A DNA stretch of 64,000 nt from Dastarcus helophoroides (Eukaryota; Arthropoda; Insecta; Coleoptera; Bothrideridae), in contig CM053331.1 of NCBI GenBank assembly GCA_028583605.1, forward strand, positions 6,764,508 to 6,828,507, given 5' to 3'. The notes below the pieces were generated by a model, which was not told where the DNA came from, ran no database searches, and saw only the letters and a list, made by a program, of their open reading frames with translations. This document shows, in pieces, positions 62,550-64,000 of the stretch. Positions within the stretch are counted from its first letter, which is position 1. Each line of letters begins with the position of its first letter. The translations under genes were made by a program, and so were the position numbers.

Positions 62550-64000
62550 TCTTTTTTTTAAATATTCCTTCGTTCTTTCATTCGCTCGTTCTTTGGTTCA
62601 CCCGTTCTTTCTTTAATTCGTTCTTACTTTCGTACTTTTTTTCATTTTTTTGTTTGTTCCTTCATTTGTTCATTTGTTTTTTTGTCGTTCCTTCGTTTGC
62701 TCATTTGTTTTTTCCTTCGTTCCTTAGTTTGTTCATTCGTTCTTTCCGTCGTTTCTTCTTTCCTTCGTTCGTTCTTTTTTTCATTCTCTCCTTTCGTTAG
62801 TTCGTTTTTTCCTTCGTTCGTTTAGTTTTTCGTTCGTTTGTTCTTTCGTTCGTTCTTTCGTTTAGTTTTTCGTTCGTTTGTTCTTTCGTTCGTTTTTTCG
62901 TTCGTTTGTTCTGTTTCGTTCGCTATTTCGTTATCTCTTTCATTCGCTCGTTCTTTCTTTATTTCATTCGTACTTTCCTATATTTTTCATTTTTTCTTTC
63001 GTTCCTTCGTTTGTTCATTCGTCCTTTCCGTCGTTCCTTCTTTCGTTCGTTCTTTCGTTCGTTTGTTCTGTTTCGTTCGCTATTTCGTTCTCTCTTTCAT
63101 TCGCTCGTTCTTTCTTTATTTCATTCGTACTTTCCTATATTTTTTCATTTTTTCTTTCGTTCCTTCGTTTGTTCATTCGTCCTTTTTCCTTCTTTCGTTC
63201 GTTCTTTCTTTGCTCGTTTCTCCGTTCGTTCGTTCTTTCTTTGTTCGTTTCTTCGTTCGTTCGTTCCGTCTTTCAGTTGTTCGTCTTTTAGTTCGTTCGT
63301 TTTTTCGTTAGTTCTTTTTTTCGTTCGTTCTTTTTTGTCTTCTCTACTTTTGATTCGTTCTTTCTTTTGTACGTTCGTTTTTTCGTGCATTCGTTCATTC
63401 TTTCTTTCTTTAGTTCGGTATTTCTTTCCTTCGTTCTCTCGTTCGTTTTTTCTGTTATTTTTTGTTCTTTCGTTTTTTCGTTTATTAATTCGTTCTTTCG
63501 TTTTGTCTTTCGTTTGTTCGTTCTTTCTTTCTTCCTTTTATTCATTCTTATTCTAGTTTTTCGTCCATTCTTTCTTTTATTTTCGTTTGTTCCTTCGTTT
63601 ATTGGTTCATTCGTTTGTTCTGTTTCGTTCGTTCTTTCGTCCGCTCTTTAGTTCGTTTGTTTTTTCGTTCCCTCGTTCTTTGTTTCGCCCGTTCTTTCTT
63701 TAGTTCGTTCTTACTTTCGTACTTTGTTCATTTTTTCTTTCGTTCCTTCGTTTGTTCATTCATTCTTTCCGTCGTTACTTCTTTCGTTCGTTCGTTTGTT
63801 CTTTTTTCATTCTTCCTGTCGTTGGTTCGTTTTTTCCTTCGTTCGTTTAATTTTTCGTTCGTCCTTTCGTTCGTTTGTTCTGTTTCGTTCGTTATTTCGT
63901 TGTCTCTTTCATTGTCTCGTTCTTTCTTTATTTCTTTCTTACTTTCATACTTTTTTCAATTTTTCTTTCAGTCCTTAGTTTGTTTATTCGTCCCTTCCGT
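62550..64000. repeat. tetranucleotide satellite in inverted orientation, runs off the right edge
   Basis: Words TTCGTTCGTTCTTTCGTTCC, the complement of those at 50040-59455, including shared longer phrases (TCTTTCATTCGCTCGTTC on + here, GAACGAGCGAATGAAAGA on + there). A ~150 bp unit is repeated at about 62906-63060 and 63060-63210. Confidence 0.9.

Noticed and set aside
62838..63978. Phe/Ser-rich open frames on the plus strand
   Set aside because: Same satellite in the other orientation.

Overview
This is a window of insect-type nuclear DNA: very AT-rich, intron-dominated, with Tc1/mariner, BEL/Pao and MITE-like elements and kilobases of simple satellite. A beetle or another insect with a large genome is plausible, but the order cannot be fixed from the sequence alone. 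There is no sign of bacterial or organellar DNA. The only host gene I can support is the N-terminal part of a MOSPD2-like gene (CRAL-TRIO domain followed, outside the window, by a major sperm protein domain). It runs on the minus strand across almost the whole window. I found six coding exons by protein pattern, splice sites and matching intron phases: 61519-61444, 47893-47750, 47692-47515, 32887-32724, 18913-18711 and 3566-3506. Together they give about 275 codons. The MSP and membrane-anchor exons should lie beyond the left edge.

Everything else sits in the introns or upstream of exon 1. Introns 1, 3, 4 and 5 are each about 13.5-15.1 kb, whereas intron 2 is only 57 bp.

Layout. 1-3160: A-rich repeats and a hairpin. 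3161-5201: exon 6 and AT-rich intron. 5202-8147: a broken DD41D mariner-like element with two head-to-head transposase remnants. 8634-8972: an older ORF remnant cut by a BEL/Pao element (8973-12347) that has an LTR, a tRNA-Tyr primer site, gag and a deleted pol. 12348-18710: MITE ends, palindromic repeats and T-rich or A-rich minisatellites. 18711-18913: exon 5. 19900-23085: a ~252 bp tandem array. 23086-28127: mixed intron with a mariner-type MITE and an A-rich array. 28128-32565: a probable 4.4 kb non-autonomous element. 32724-32887: exon 4. 33745-36906: a second, complete copy of the two-headed mariner family. 37805-38462: a fold-back element with an 8-bp target duplication. 41174-43398: a mariner-like DD41D element with an intact 356-aa transposase and ~414-bp inverted repeats. 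43399-47514: A-rich repeats. 47515-47893: exons 3 and 2. 50040-59455: a 9.4 kb purine-rich tetranucleotide satellite with a perfect 450 bp core. 61444-61519: exon 1. 62550 to the right edge: the same satellite in the opposite orientation.

The points most worth a second look are the mariner subfamily in which the inverted repeat has swallowed half of the transposase gene, the intact DD41D element, the satellite blocks that switch strand polarity around exons, and a dispersed palindromic family carrying a hammerhead-like stem. Most long open frames in this window are by-products of repeats whose period is a multiple of three and should not be read as genes.
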